Source of the DNA: Acidovorax sp. Leaf78
Lineage (GTDB): Bacteria > Pseudomonadota > Gammaproteobacteria > Burkholderiales > Burkholderiaceae_C
DNA length: 64,000 nt
Assembly (NCBI RefSeq): GCF_001422735.1
Contig: NZ_LMLZ01000004.1
Span: forward strand, 90,700-154,699
Reading direction: 5' to 3'
How positions within the stretch are numbered: position 1 is the first letter of the stretch; the number at the start of each line of letters is the position of its first letter. This document shows, one piece after another, positions 35,715-44,696 of this stretch. A program made the position numbers and the translations under genes. A model generated the notes under the pieces. That model did not search any database, was not told the origin of the DNA, and saw nothing but the letters and a program-made list of their open reading frames with translations.

Positions 35715-38700
35715 ATGACTGAACAAGCCGCCTACGAACACAACGGCCGGCCCGTCTCGCGCGAGGCGTTTTACGCCATCGCCTGCGACCCGCAGCGCAG
35801 CGTGGCGGTGGAGGCCTGCGCGGGCGCGGGCAAGACCTGGATGCTGGTGTCCCGCATGCTGCGGGCGCTGCTCGACGGCTGCGCGCCGCACGAGATCCTG
35901 GCCATCACCTTCACCAAGAAGGCCGCGGGCGAGATGCGCCAGCGGCTGCAGGAGTGGCTGGAAGCCTTTGCCCATGCCCCGCTGCCCGACCTGACCCGCG
36001 AGCTGATGGCGCGCGGAATCAGCCCCGAGGGCGCACTGGACAAGCGCGAGGCGCTACAAAATCTATACCGCCAGATGCTGGCCAGCGGGCGGCCGGTGCA
36101 GATCCGCACCTTCCACAGCTGGTTTGCGGCGCTGCTGGGCACGGCGCCGCTGGCCCTGCTGCAGTCGCAAGGTCTGCCCGCGCACTTCGAGCTGCTGGAG
36201 GACGACGCCGAGGCCGTGCGCGAGGTCTGGAGCCCCTTCCTGCAGGCCGTGGCCGACAGCCCGGGCCTGCGGGCCGACTACGAAGCCGTGGTGGCCCAGC
36301 ACGGCCGCTCGCAAACGCACAAGGCCCTGGCGGCTGCGCTGTCCAAGCGGGTGGAGTTCGACCTGGCCGATGCGGTCGGCGTGGTGGATGCCTCGGTGCC
36401 GCCGTTCCAGGCTGCGTACCCAGACCTCGCAGGCTGTAACGACCCGGCCGATGCGCTGCAGGGCGATGCCTGCCACCAGCGCTGGCTCGCCCGCGCCAAG
36501 GCCCTGGGGGCCGAAGCCAACAAGACGCCGCAGAAGGCGGCCGACGCCATCATCGACGCGCTGGCGTGTGTTGACACGAACCAACGGCTCGACCAACTGC
36601 GCCGCGCGATGTTCGTGGCCAAGGAAGACCGGCTGTCCAAGAACCTGGAGAAGTTTCCGGCCGCCCAAGAGGCCGAGCCCGAGTTGCAGCGCCTGCTGGT
36701 CGCGCGGCGCCAGCACGCCGCCTGGCAACACCAGCAGCGCATGGCGCGCCTGGCGCGGCGGCTGATCGCCGAGTTCGCCGCGGTGAAGAACCAGCACGGC
36801 TGGGTGGACATGAACGACGTGGAGCGCACCGCGCTGGTCATGCTGTCCGACCCCATCCTGTCGGGCTGGGTGCAGGAGCGGCTGGACGCCCGCGTGCGCC
36901 ACCTGCTGGTCGACGAATTCCAGGACACCAACCCGCTGCAGTGGCAGGCACTGCACGCGTGGCTGTCGGGCTACGCGGGCTCGGGCGGCGGCGCCACGGC
37001 GCCCAGCGTGTTCATCGTGGGCGACCCCAAGCAGAGCATCTACCGCTTTCGCCGCGCCGAGCCGCAGGTGTTCATCGCGGCCCAGGCATTTGTGCGCAAT
37101 GGGCTGGCGGGCGACCTGCTCAGCTGCGACCACACGCGCCGCAATGCCACCGGTGTGATCGCCGCCGTCAACCACGTGATGGGCACGGCGCAGGCGCAGC
37201 ACGAGACCACGGGCTTTCGCGACCACACTACCGAGTCGACCGACTCGGGCACCTTGCTGCGCTTGCCGGCCATCCTGCCCGCGGATGCCGACGATGGCCC
37301 CGGCGCCGACCCCATGGCCTGGCGCGACAGCCTGACCGAGCCCCGCCACGAGGCCGAGGAAACCCAGCGCATGCGCGAATGCACCCAGGCCGCCGCCTGG
37401 GTGGCCGCGCAGATCGCGCAGGGAACGCCGCCGAACGAAGTGCTGGTGCTGGCCCGCAAGCGCGACCGCCTGGCGGCCATGCAGGACGCCCTGCGCGCCC
37501 TGCACCTGCCGTGCGTGCAGCCCGAAAAAGCCGACCTGTTCGACGCGCCCGAGGTGCAGGACATCGTGGCGCTGCTGGACGCGCTGGTGTCCACCGGGCA
37601 CGACCTGTCGCTCGCGCGGGCGCTGCGCTCGCCGCTGTTCAGCCTGCCTGACGACGCCCTGGTGGCGCTGGCCCTGCTGCGCCGCCAGCCGGAGCACGCT
37701 GGCACCAGCTGGTTCGATCTGCTACAAAAAACAGAGCTGCTAGCGCCCGACCATCAAGCGGTAGGGCCTGTTTTGATGCAATACAAAGCCTGGGTGGACA
37801 GCCTGCCGCCGCACGACGCGCTGCACGCCATCTACCAGCACGGCGATGTGCTGGCCCGCTTTGCCGCCGCAGCGCCTGCCACCCAGCGCCTGGCGGTGCA
37901 GGCCAACCTGCGCGCGCTGCTGTCGGCCGCGCTGCAGCACGATGGCGGCCGTTACCTGACGCCCTATGCCTTTGTGCGGGCCATGAAGCGCGGCGGCGTG
38001 CGCGCGCCGGGCCGTGCCGATGCCCAGGCGATCCGCCTGCTGACCGTGCACGGCGCCAAGGGGCTGGAGGCGCGCTGCGTGCTGCTGCTGGACACCGACA
38101 CGCGCTCGCAAAAGGCCGAGACCATGGGCGTGCTGGTGGACTGGCCGGGCGAGCAGACCGCGCCCACGGGCTTCGTCTTTCTGGCCAGCGAATCGAGCCC
38201 GCCGCCCAGTGCGGTGGACGTGCTCGCCACCGAGCAGCAGGCCCGCCAGCGCGAAGAGCTCAACATGCTCTACGTGGCCATGACACGCGCCAAGCACTGC
38301 CTGGCGATCTCGTCGGTGCAGCCCAGCGTGTCGGCGCCGGGCAGCTGGTGGAACCGCCTCACGCCGCTGATGAAGGATGTGGACATGGCCCGGGGCGGCG
38401 AGCCTCCGGGCGGTGCGCACGAAGGCCTGGAGGGCGCTGGAGAGCTTGCACAGGGCGCCGCATCGCCCGCGCGCTTCACGCTGGCCGAACTGCCGCCCGT
38501 GCCCGAACACCTGGGCATGCCCGCCGCCAGCCCCGCAGTGGCTGCTGCAGATTCACCCACCGTCAGCGCGGTGGACCTGGAGCACGGCGTGGCGACACCG
38601 TCCACCCCTGCATCGCGCCTGGGCGAGGCCATGCACCAGTTGCTGGAGCAGTCCGGCGTGGCCGGCGCGCCGCTGGCCGACCTGCGGGCTCACGGCTGGC

Positions 38701-39353
38701 CCGCCGTGCGCGTGGCCCGCCTGGCGCAGGACTTCGACATCGCCCCCGCCGCAGCCCGGGTGGCCGCGCAGACCGCCCAGCGCATTCTGGCGGGCGAGGG
38801 CGCCTGGGCGTGGGACTCTGATGCCGTCGACACCGCCATTAACGAGGCCCCACTGCGCCACGGCGGCCAGAGCCTGCGCCTGGACCGCCTGGTGCACTGC
38901 ACGCAACCGGCCGAGCGTGCCGGCTGGTGGGTTCTCGACTACAAAAGCGCCGCCGAGCCCGAGCGCCAGCCCGCATTGATGGCCCAGCTGCGCCGCTACC
39001 GCGACGCAGTGCAGCGCCAGACGCCGGGCGAGCCTGTGCGTGCAGCTTTCCTGACAGGCGATGGGCGGATAGTGATCGTGCAGGAGGGCACTGCAGACGT
39101 TGCAAGGGTTGCCGCGCCTGCCGTGGAGGCACTAACAGCCGCCGTGCTGGCGCAGGCAGCACCAGCACCAGCAACGGTGTTGGCGCAGTCAGCCTCCGCT
39201 GGCCCCGCCCATCCCGCCCCCCCCGCGGGGAGCGGCGAGGGCATCAGGCATACTCCGGCCCCCGCCGCGCCGCCTGCAGCGCCCGCGCCCACATCCACGC
39301 CCGCTACGCCCGCGGGCACCGACTCCGATTCGCCCCAGCGTTCACTGTTCTGA
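35715..39353 (+). CDS. AddA-like UvrD-family helicase/nuclease
   Basis: 1,212 residues from ATG 35715 (the frame is open from 35688). SF1A helicase motifs: Walker A EACAGAGKT (about 33-41), LLVDEFQDTNP, VGDPKQSIYRFRRA, LTVHGAKGLE and VAMTRAKHCL. The C-terminal nuclease has DYKSAAEPERQP and QLRRYRDAV. With the AddB-like partner it forms an AddAB-type resection complex in place of RecBCD. Around 37721-37780 a TAGCTG-type repeat is read in frame (protein region TELLAPDHQAVGPVLM). The last 60 residues are Pro/Ala-rich and probably disordered. Confidence 0.92.
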   Translation: MTEQAAYEHNGRPVSREAFYAIACDPQRSVAVEACAGAGKTWMLVSRMLRALLDGCAPHEILAITFTKKAAGEMRQRLQEWLEAFAHAPLPDLTRELMARGISPEGALDKREALQNLYRQMLASGRPVQIRTFHSWFAALLGTAPLALLQSQGLPAHFELLEDDAEAVREVWSPFLQAVADSPGLRADYEAVVAQHGRSQTHKALAAALSKRVEFDLADAVGVVDASVPPFQAAYPDLAGCNDPADALQGDACHQRWLARAKALGAEANKTPQKAADAIIDALACVDTNQRLDQLRRAMFVAKEDRLSKNLEKFPAAQEAEPELQRLLVARRQHAAWQHQQRMARLARRLIAEFAAVKNQHGWVDMNDVERTALVMLSDPILSGWVQERLDARVRHLLVDEFQDTNPLQWQALHAWLSGYAGSGGGATAPSVFIVGDPKQSIYRFRRAEPQVFIAAQAFVRNGLAGDLLSCDHTRRNATGVIAAVNHVMGTAQAQHETTGFRDHTTESTDSGTLLRLPAILPADADDGPGADPMAWRDSLTEPRHEAEETQRMRECTQAAAWVAAQIAQGTPPNEVLVLARKRDRLAAMQDALRALHLPCVQPEKADLFDAPEVQDIVALLDALVSTGHDLSLARALRSPLFSLPDDALVALALLRRQPEHAGTSWFDLLQKTELLAPDHQAVGPVLMQYKAWVDSLPPHDALHAIYQHGDVLARFAAAAPATQRLAVQANLRALLSAALQHDGGRYLTPYAFVRAMKRGGVRAPGRADAQAIRLLTVHGAKGLEARCVLLLDTDTRSQKAETMGVLVDWPGEQTAPTGFVFLASESSPPPSAVDVLATEQQARQREELNMLYVAMTRAKHCLAISSVQPSVSAPGSWWNRLTPLMKDVDMARGGEPPGGAHEGLEGAGELAQGAASPARFTLAELPPVPEHLGMPAASPAVAAADSPTVSAVDLEHGVATPSTPASRLGEAMHQLLEQSGVAGAPLADLRAHGWPAVRVARLAQDFDIAPAAARVAAQTAQRILAGEGAWAWDSDAVDTAINEAPLRHGGQSLRLDRLVHCTQPAERAGWWVLDYKSAAEPERQPALMAQLRRYRDAVQRQTPGEPVRAAFLTGDGRIVIVQEGTADVARVAAPAVEALTAAVLAQAAPAPATVLAQSASAGPAHPAPPAGSGEGIRHTPAPAAPPAAPAPTSTPATPAGTDSDSPQRSLF
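37721..37780 (+). repeat. TAGCTG-type repeat inside the AddA-like gene
   Basis: GCTACAAAAAACAGAGCTGC then TAGCGCCC...CATCAAGCGGTAGGGCCTG and TTTT. It closely follows the intergenic copy at 6179, especially ATCAAGCGGTAGG. It is in frame and adds about 20 residues to the helicase. Confidence 0.7.
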
Positions 39354-39409
39354 ACCTGGCACGCCGCTATCCGCTACCGCCACACGCTCCCCTTCACAAG
39401 GTTTCCTTC

Positions 39410-40777
39410 ATGACAACAACCACGCCTTCTTCGCCCGACCCGGTGGCCGACCTGCACTGCGACGTCGCCGTGATCGGCGGCGGCCCCGCCGGCTTGATGG
39501 CGGCCGAAGTGCTGGCGCAAGGCGGCGTTGGCGTGCATCTGTTCGACGCCATGCCCTCCGTGGGCCGCAAGTTTCTGCTGGCCGGCAAGGGCGGGCTCAA
39601 CCTCACGCATTCAGAGCCGCACGATGCGTTCGTCGCACGCTACGGGGCGCGCCAGCCCCAGGTCGCGCCGCTGCTGCAGGGCTTCGACGGCCCCGCGCTG
39701 CGCGCCTGGGCACAAGGCCTGGGGGTGGAGACTTTTGTCGGCACCTCGGGCCGCGTGTTCCCGGCCGACATGAAGGCCGCCCCGCTGCTGCGGGCCTGGC
39801 TGCAGCGCCTGCGGGGGCAGGGCGTGCAGTTCCACATGCGCCACCGCTGGCTGGGTTGGGCAGGCGATGGCGCACTGCGTTTTGCTGCTCCATCGGTGGG
39901 CGCCGAGCCCGCCGAATCCACCGTGCGCGCGCGCGCCGTGGTGCTGGCCCTGGGCGGCGGCAGCTGGGCGCGCCTGGGGTCCGACGGCGCCTGGGTGCCC
40001 TTGCTGGCCGATCGGGGCGTGGCCGTGGAGCCACTGCGGCCGTCCAACTGCGGCTTCGACGTCATGCGCTCTGCTGCGCCCACCGGCGAGACCCGCCGCG
40101 AGTTTCTGCAGGAGCTGCTCGGCCGCACACCCGCCCCCACCGTGGGCTGGACGCCGCACTTTGCCGAACGCTTTGCGGGCCAGCCCTTCAAGACCGTGCA
40201 ACTGAACTTCACCGACAGCCAAGGCCGCACCTTCAGCCGCCGCGGCGAGTTCGTCGCCACGGCCACGGGCGTGGAGGGCAGCCTGGTCTACGCCGTGTCG
40301 CACCTGCTGCGCGACGAAGTGCAGGCCCATGGGCACGCCACCTTCCAGCTGGACCTGCTGCCCGACCACAGCCCCGAACGCGTGCTGGTCGAAGTGCGCC
40401 ACCCGCGCGGATCACGCTCGCTGTCCAGCCACCTCAAAAGCCGCCTGGGGCTGGACGGCATCAAGGCGGGCATCTTGTACGAACACTTGGGCAAGGACGG
40501 CGTGAGCGACGCCGTGGCCCTGGCCCACGCCATCAAGGCCCTGCCCATCACCGTGGTCGCCACGCGCCCGCTGGACGAAGCCATCAGCACCGCAGGCGGC
40601 GTGGCCTTCGAGGCGCTCGACCCACACCTCATGGCCACGGCCGTGCCCGGCGTCTTCTGCGCCGGCGAAATGCTCGACTGGGAAGCCCCCACCGGCGGCT
40701 ACCTGCTCACCGCCAGCATGGCCAGCGGCCGCGTGGCCGCCGAAGGCGCCCTGCGCTGGCTGGCGCAAGGCGTTTAA
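39410..40777 (+). CDS. NAD(P)/FAD-dependent oxidoreductase (HI0933/BaiN-like, TIGR03862 type)
   Basis: 455-residue flavoprotein. The N-terminal dinucleotide fold is VAVIGGGPAGLMAAEVL; next comes VGRKFLLAGKGGLNLTHS, the diagnostic block of this family, and the C-terminal FCAGEMLDWEAPTGGYLL closes the FAD site. Members are soluble; their physiological substrates are mostly unknown. Start ATG 39410. Convergent with the exported hypothetical gene, with a GC-rich dispersed repeat between them. Confidence 0.92.
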   Translation: MTTTTPSSPDPVADLHCDVAVIGGGPAGLMAAEVLAQGGVGVHLFDAMPSVGRKFLLAGKGGLNLTHSEPHDAFVARYGARQPQVAPLLQGFDGPALRAWAQGLGVETFVGTSGRVFPADMKAAPLLRAWLQRLRGQGVQFHMRHRWLGWAGDGALRFAAPSVGAEPAESTVRARAVVLALGGGSWARLGSDGAWVPLLADRGVAVEPLRPSNCGFDVMRSAAPTGETRREFLQELLGRTPAPTVGWTPHFAERFAGQPFKTVQLNFTDSQGRTFSRRGEFVATATGVEGSLVYAVSHLLRDEVQAHGHATFQLDLLPDHSPERVLVEVRHPRGSRSLSSHLKSRLGLDGIKAGILYEHLGKDGVSDAVALAHAIKALPITVVATRPLDEAISTAGGVAFEALDPHLMATAVPGVFCAGEMLDWEAPTGGYLLTASMASGRVAAEGALRWLAQGV

Positions 40778-40789
40778 CAGGTCGGCCTT

Positions 40790-40893
40790 CAAAACTGGCG
40801 CTCCGCCAATGCCAGCGCCACCGTGGATCCGGCTCCGCCGGTCCACCGGAGGCGTCCCCCTCAGGGGGAAGACGCGCAGCGTCTCAGGGGGGG
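40790..40893 (+). repeat. long GC-rich dispersed repeat (copy 3)
   Basis: GCCAGCGCCACCGTGGATCC, GGTCCACCGGAGGCGTCCCC, and a final GTCTCAGGGGGG. It lies between two convergent genes and ends at the stop of the leftward gene. Confidence 0.8.
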
Positions 40894-41586
40894 TCAGAAT
40901 TTCGCGCGGTAGTACAGCATGGGCCCGCCCTTGCGCGCCCGCAGCACCAGGCGCGAACCGCCCTGCAGCTGCACCCCGATGGCGCCGAACTCCGGCACCA
41001 GGCCGCGGGTGCGCGACGAAGCCCACTGCATCTCCACACGGGTGCCGTACACCGGCTGCTGCTGTTGCCAGATCAGGCCCATGGCATCGGGCGACTGCGA
41101 CAGCTGCGGCGTCTGTGCCCAGGCCGACACATCCAGGTGCCGGCCGCTGTCCAGGCGCGAGCGCCACCGCACGCCCAGGTCCAGGCTGGTGGGGGCGACC
41201 GCGCCATTGCTGTTGTTGAAAGCGCTGGCATTGGAGGAGAGCGCACTCGCCGACGGCGCAGCCGACGTCATCCCCAGCGAGAAGCCCACGCTGCGCGGCG
41301 CATCGGGCGTAAGCCAGCGCGTCACGTCGATGTGCTGCGTGGTGTTGGCAAAAGCGCTGGCTCCACTGGCGCCAGCGGCGCGCTGGGATGCGTTGCTCCA
41401 CGCGACATCGCCCAGCTGCGGTAGCAACAAGCTGTTGACTTCGTAGGCCGTGGGCGACGCGGCGGTGCGGGTTTCGGTCTGCAACGCCAGCATGGCTTCG
41501 TCACCGAAGGTGTTGGTGTCTGCCGCAAAGGCAGGCATTGCGAGCGCCAGGGTGAGGCACGGAGTCATCAACGTGCTCGCCCGCAC
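40894..41586 (-). CDS. exported hypothetical protein, possible small outer-membrane beta-barrel
   Basis: No family recognised. About 230 residues from GTG 41586 (ATG 41568 or a longer start at 41715 are possible). The N-terminus reads as a signal peptide ending PAFA before ADTNTF. The mature part is rich in Ser/Ala/Asn with alternating polar and hydrophobic residues (VGFSLGMTS, LDLGVRWRSRL, VEMQWASS) and ends in a terminal Phe (YYRAKF), all compatible with an outer-membrane barrel. There is no lipobox. Function unknown. Confidence 0.6.
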   Translation of the reverse strand: MRASTLMTPCLTLALAMPAFAADTNTFGDEAMLALQTETRTAASPTAYEVNSLLLPQLGDVAWSNASQRAAGASGASAFANTTQHIDVTRWLTPDAPRSVGFSLGMTSAAPSASALSSNASAFNNSNGAVAPTSLDLGVRWRSRLDSGRHLDVSAWAQTPQLSQSPDAMGLIWQQQQPVYGTRVEMQWASSRTRGLVPEFGAIGVQLQGGSRLVLRARKGGPMLYYRAKF

Positions 41587-42053
41587 CGTCACGGCGGTGC
41601 GCGGGGCGGCACTATTCGTTGAGCGGGCTTTGCACAACCCAAGAATTTTTGTCGCCGCGAATGGTCGGTTGGAAGACACCTGCGCTGTGTGGATGTTTGG
41701 CATGGCGGCACCCATGAAAAGAAAGGATGAAGCGATGCAACAAAGTGTGCAGCGAGGCCTTTTTGGGGTTCAGCATCCATCGCCTCAAAGCCGCGTGGGA
41801 AATCGCCGACATTTCGGGCGCTCCGTGGGTGCGGTGTCGGGGTGTTGGGGCAGGCGTATGCAATGGCTGAGCGTCAGCGGCGCTGCGCACAATACGCGCT
41901 ACGCCGTGCCTTGTGCGCATCGACGCGCAAAGGCCAGAGAGTTTGGTCAGAAGGAACTGATGTAAATCCAGAGCAGCACCAACGGCACTCTGGCGATCTT
42001 TGCGCCGCCTGCAGAGGTGCAGCGCGGCATAGGCAAAGACAAAAGAAGAAGTT
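41587..42053. other. gene-poor gap
   Basis: Nothing recognisable is seen between the exported hypothetical and the SRP RNA. Open frames crossing it on either strand lack family similarity and have mixed codon use. Part may be coding if the hypothetical gene starts at 41715. Confidence 0.6.
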
Positions 42054-42147
42054 GACGAGCCTTACCCCCGGCACTGACTCCACAGTTAGGGCTGCTTGGT
42101 TCCCCACCTGACCCGGTTGGCCGCTTCACCATGCGGGGAGGCCCGTC
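42054..42147 (-). ncRNA. ffs: signal recognition particle RNA (4.5S type)
   Basis: Read leftward, the conserved SRP helix-8 core appears: GGTCAGGTGGGG then AACCAAGCAGCC, including the GGAA loop and the AGCAGCC strand. The ends pair: ACGGGCCT near the 5' end with AGGCTCGT near the 3' end, and CCCCG with CGGGG inside, giving the expected 94-nt rod. It binds Ffh (Alu domain absent). The gene is divergent from dnaX, a neighbour often found beside ffs in proteobacteria. The 3' flank is T-rich (CTTCTTCTTTTG). Exact ends are estimates to within a few bases. Confidence 0.93.
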
Positions 42148-42154
42148 ACCCACG

Positions 42155-42160
42155 ATTGTA
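42155..42160 (-). promoter_or_regulatory. -10 element of ffs
   Basis: Leftward TACAAT lies 7 bases before the predicted 5' end of the SRP RNA. No convincing -35 is seen at the right distance. Confidence 0.7.
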
Positions 42161-42335
42161 CGCTGGATGCGGGGCCGCTTTGGGGTGGGCGGGCATGGCC
42201 CCAGCCCCCAAAAGGCTTCCACCCTTGGGCCGGGCCCCCGTCGGTGGGGCTTGCCGCAGGCGCAAGCCCGAGTGGTCGGGTGCCCCATCACCGGGGACTG
42301 CCGAATCGCCCGGCCCAACCCGTAGAATCGACCGA

Positions 42336-44387
42336 ATGTCCTATCTCGTGCTCGCCCGCAAGTACCGTCCCCGCAATTTCACGGAAATGGTGGGGCAGGA
42401 GCACGTGGTGCAGGCGTTGACCAACGCCCTCACGCAGCAGCGGCTGCACCATGCTTACCTGTTCACCGGTACTCGGGGCGTGGGCAAGACCACGGTGTCG
42501 CGCATTCTGGCCAAGTCGCTCAACTGCCAGGGTACGGATGGCCATGGCGGCATCACCGCTACGCCCTGCGGCGTGTGCCAGGCGTGCACCGACATCGACA
42601 GCGGCCGCTTCGTGGACTACACCGAACTGGACGCCGCCTCCAACCGCGGCGTGGACGAGGTGCAGAGCCTGCTGGAGCAGGCCGTGTACAAGCCGGTGGC
42701 GGGGCGCTTCAAGGTCTTCATGATCGACGAAGTGCACATGCTCACGAACACGGCATTCAACGCCATGCTCAAGACGCTGGAAGAGCCGCCCGAATACCTC
42801 AAGTTCGTGCTGGCCACGACCGACCCGCAAAAAGTGCCGGTCACCGTGCTGTCGCGCTGCCTGCAGTTCAACCTGCGGCCCATGGCGCCCGAGACCGTGC
42901 TGGACCACCTGACCCGCGTGCTGGCGCAAGAGAACGTGCCCGCCGAACCCCAGTCCCTGCGCCTGCTGGCGCGTGCGGCGCGCGGCTCCATGCGTGATGC
43001 GCTGTCGCTCACCGACCAGGCCATCGCCTTCGGCAGCGGCCAGCTGCAGGAAGCCGGCGTGCGCCAGATGCTGGGCGCGGTGGACCGCTCGTACGTGTTC
43101 CGCCTTATCGACGCCCTGGCGCAGGCCGACGGCCGGGCGGTGGTGGAAACGTCCGATACGCTGCGCCTCAACGGTTTGTCTGCTGCTTCCACATTGGAAG
43201 AAATGAGCGCGGTGCTGCAGCGCATGGCGGTGTTCCAGGCCGTGCCGCAGATGGCCAGCGCCGTGGACGCCAACGACCCTGAAGCCGTGGAAACGGCCCG
43301 CCTGGCCAGTGTGCTGCCCGCCGACGAAACCCAGTTGCTGTACAGCCTGTGCCTGCACGGGCGCGGCGAGCTGGGCCTGGCGCCGGACGAATACGCCGCG
43401 TTGACCATGGTGCTGCTGCGCCTCCTGGCTTTCAAGCCCAGCGGCGAATCGGCTGAAAAAAAAACTCTGACGCGGGCTGAAACCGCCCCGGTGCAGGTCC
43501 CCGCAGGACCTGCACCGGTCGCTGCGGCTGCTCCTGCTCCGGCGGTGACGCACGCCGCGCCGGCCGTCGTGCGGCCCGTGGCTGCTGCAGTGCCTGCTGC
43601 GGCACCAGAAACCGCTGCCGTCGCGCCCCAGCCACCGGCAGTGCAGCCCCCCGCTGCGGCCGCCGTGGCCGCCGCGCCGTCTCCTTCCGCGCCACCGGCA
43701 GCGCCTGCCGCCGCGATGTCTGATGATGATGCATCGTCGGAACCGCCGCCCTGGCCGGGCTCCGACGAAGAGGCGGGCGGCGCAGTGGTCGCGGTGGCGC
43801 CCGCAGCCTCCGGCACGGCCATGGCCTTGCCTGTGCGCGATGCCCAAAGTTTTGAGCGCAATGCCCGCCCGCCGCAAGCTGAATCAGCGCAAGGCGCTCC
43901 TGAATTCGTAGCAATACCCGTGCGTGTGGCGCCCGAGCCCGGCGCGCGCATGCAGCCCACACCCCATTCGGCCCCGGTGCCCGTGTCCTCACGCTACACC
44001 CCCACCGAAGAGGGCGACGTGTGGCACACCACCGTGCAGCAACTGGTGGCGGCAGAAGCCATCACCGCCCTGGTGCGCGAACTGGCCCTGCAGTCCCAGC
44101 TGGTGGCGCGCGACGGTGCGCACTGGCTGCTGCGGGTGGAGCGCGAATCGCTCAACCAGGCCACGGCCCGCGAGCGCCTGCGCGCTGCGCTGGAGAATGC
44201 CGGGCATGCCAGCCAGATCAGCGTGGAGGTGGGTGTGGTCATCGACAGCCCCGCGCGCCGCAACGCCGCGGCCGCGGCCGAGCGCCAGCGCCGCGCCGAG
44301 GACATCGTGGCCAACGACCCCTATGTGCAGTCGCTGGTGCGCGACTACGGCGCGAAAATCGTGCCGGGCAGCATCAAGCCGGTGTAG
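42336..44387 (+). CDS. dnaX: DNA polymerase III subunits tau and gamma
   Basis: Clamp-loader ATPase and polymerase organiser. 683 residues from ATG 42336 (MSYLVLARKYRPRNFTEMVG); the longer upstream frame crosses the ffs gene. Walker A is GTRGVGKTT (about 45-53), the zinc site has four cysteines (LNC...PCGVCQAC), and Walker B is MIDEVHML. After domain III comes a run of nine A (43456-43464) where slippage would give a short gamma form of about 381 residues. The region from 380 to 560 is Pro/Ala-rich, and the C-terminal domain binds the polymerase core. Confidence 0.97.
   Translation: MSYLVLARKYRPRNFTEMVGQEHVVQALTNALTQQRLHHAYLFTGTRGVGKTTVSRILAKSLNCQGTDGHGGITATPCGVCQACTDIDSGRFVDYTELDAASNRGVDEVQSLLEQAVYKPVAGRFKVFMIDEVHMLTNTAFNAMLKTLEEPPEYLKFVLATTDPQKVPVTVLSRCLQFNLRPMAPETVLDHLTRVLAQENVPAEPQSLRLLARAARGSMRDALSLTDQAIAFGSGQLQEAGVRQMLGAVDRSYVFRLIDALAQADGRAVVETSDTLRLNGLSAASTLEEMSAVLQRMAVFQAVPQMASAVDANDPEAVETARLASVLPADETQLLYSLCLHGRGELGLAPDEYAALTMVLLRLLAFKPSGESAEKKTLTRAETAPVQVPAGPAPVAAAAPAPAVTHAAPAVVRPVAAAVPAAAPETAAVAPQPPAVQPPAAAAVAAAPSPSAPPAAPAAAMSDDDASSEPPPWPGSDEEAGGAVVAVAPAASGTAMALPVRDAQSFERNARPPQAESAQGAPEFVAIPVRVAPEPGARMQPTPHSAPVPVSSRYTPTEEGDVWHTTVQQLVAAEAITALVRELALQSQLVARDGAHWLLRVERESLNQATARERLRAALENAGHASQISVEVGVVIDSPARRNAAAAAERQRRAEDIVANDPYVQSLVRDYGAKIVPGSIKPV
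43456..43480 (+). other. nine-A slippage site for the gamma form of DnaX
   Basis: Codons GAA AAA AAA ACT carry nine consecutive A. In the -1 frame five codons (N S D A G) follow and then TGA at 43478-43480; in the +1 frame CTC TGA follows at once. Either shift ends the protein at about residue 377-381, just after the clamp-loader domains, where gamma ends in other bacteria. Thermus dnaX uses a nine-A run for transcriptional slippage; E. coli uses A AAA AAG for ribosomal frameshifting. Confidence 0.8.
43488..43518 (+). other. perfect 13-bp hairpin downstream of the slippage site
   Basis: CCGGTGCAGGTCC pairs exactly with GGACCTGCACCGG around a 5-base loop. It starts 23 bases after the A run and 7 bases after the -1 stop. 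It is inside the tau reading frame, so it must be tolerated by the protein. Confidence 0.85.
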
Positions 44388-44395
44388 AGGATGAA

Positions 44396-44585
44396 GCTCC
44401 CCCTGAGTCGCCCGTGCACCCCGGGGCAGCCGCCAGAGGCTGCTGCTCTTCGGGACCGTCCAAGCCTGCGCGGGCAGGCTTGGAGTCGCGGACCTCAGCC
44501 CCTCTCTCGCTGCGCGGGAGGGGGACGCACTCGGTGGCCTGGCGGAGCCAGTTCCACGAGTGCACTGGCCTGTGGAGCGCCCGTT
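44396..44585 (-). repeat. long GC-rich dispersed repeat (copy 4, reversed, with insertion)
   Basis: In the dnaX-ybaB gap (309 bp). Leftward it reads CAGTGCACTCGTGGAACTGG, CCGAGTGCGTCCCCCTCCCG and CAGCGAGAGAGGGG, then about 100 unrelated bases containing a hairpin (CAAGCCTGCGCGGGCAGGCTTG), and ends near ACTCAGGGGG. The insertion splits the right arm. No gene seen here. Confidence 0.75.
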
Positions 44586-44696
44586 TCTGAGGCTTGCGGC
44601 GTTGCAAAGCACAATGTTGTTTGTGCATTTCAGATACCGAATTCAGGCCCCTTCAGGGGCATCGATCAACCAGAAAGAAAGCAAAGGAAACACACC

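Noticed and set aside
36063..37697. 544-codon open frame antisense to the AddA-like gene
   Set aside because: Composition typical of reverse-complemented GC-rich coding sequence; helicase motifs are clear on the other strand.
43488..43518. dnaX hairpin as a classical ribosomal frameshift stimulator
   Set aside because: The distance of 23 bases from the slippery run is much longer than the 5-9 bases usual for ribosomal stimulators; kept only as a possible transcriptional or stability element.
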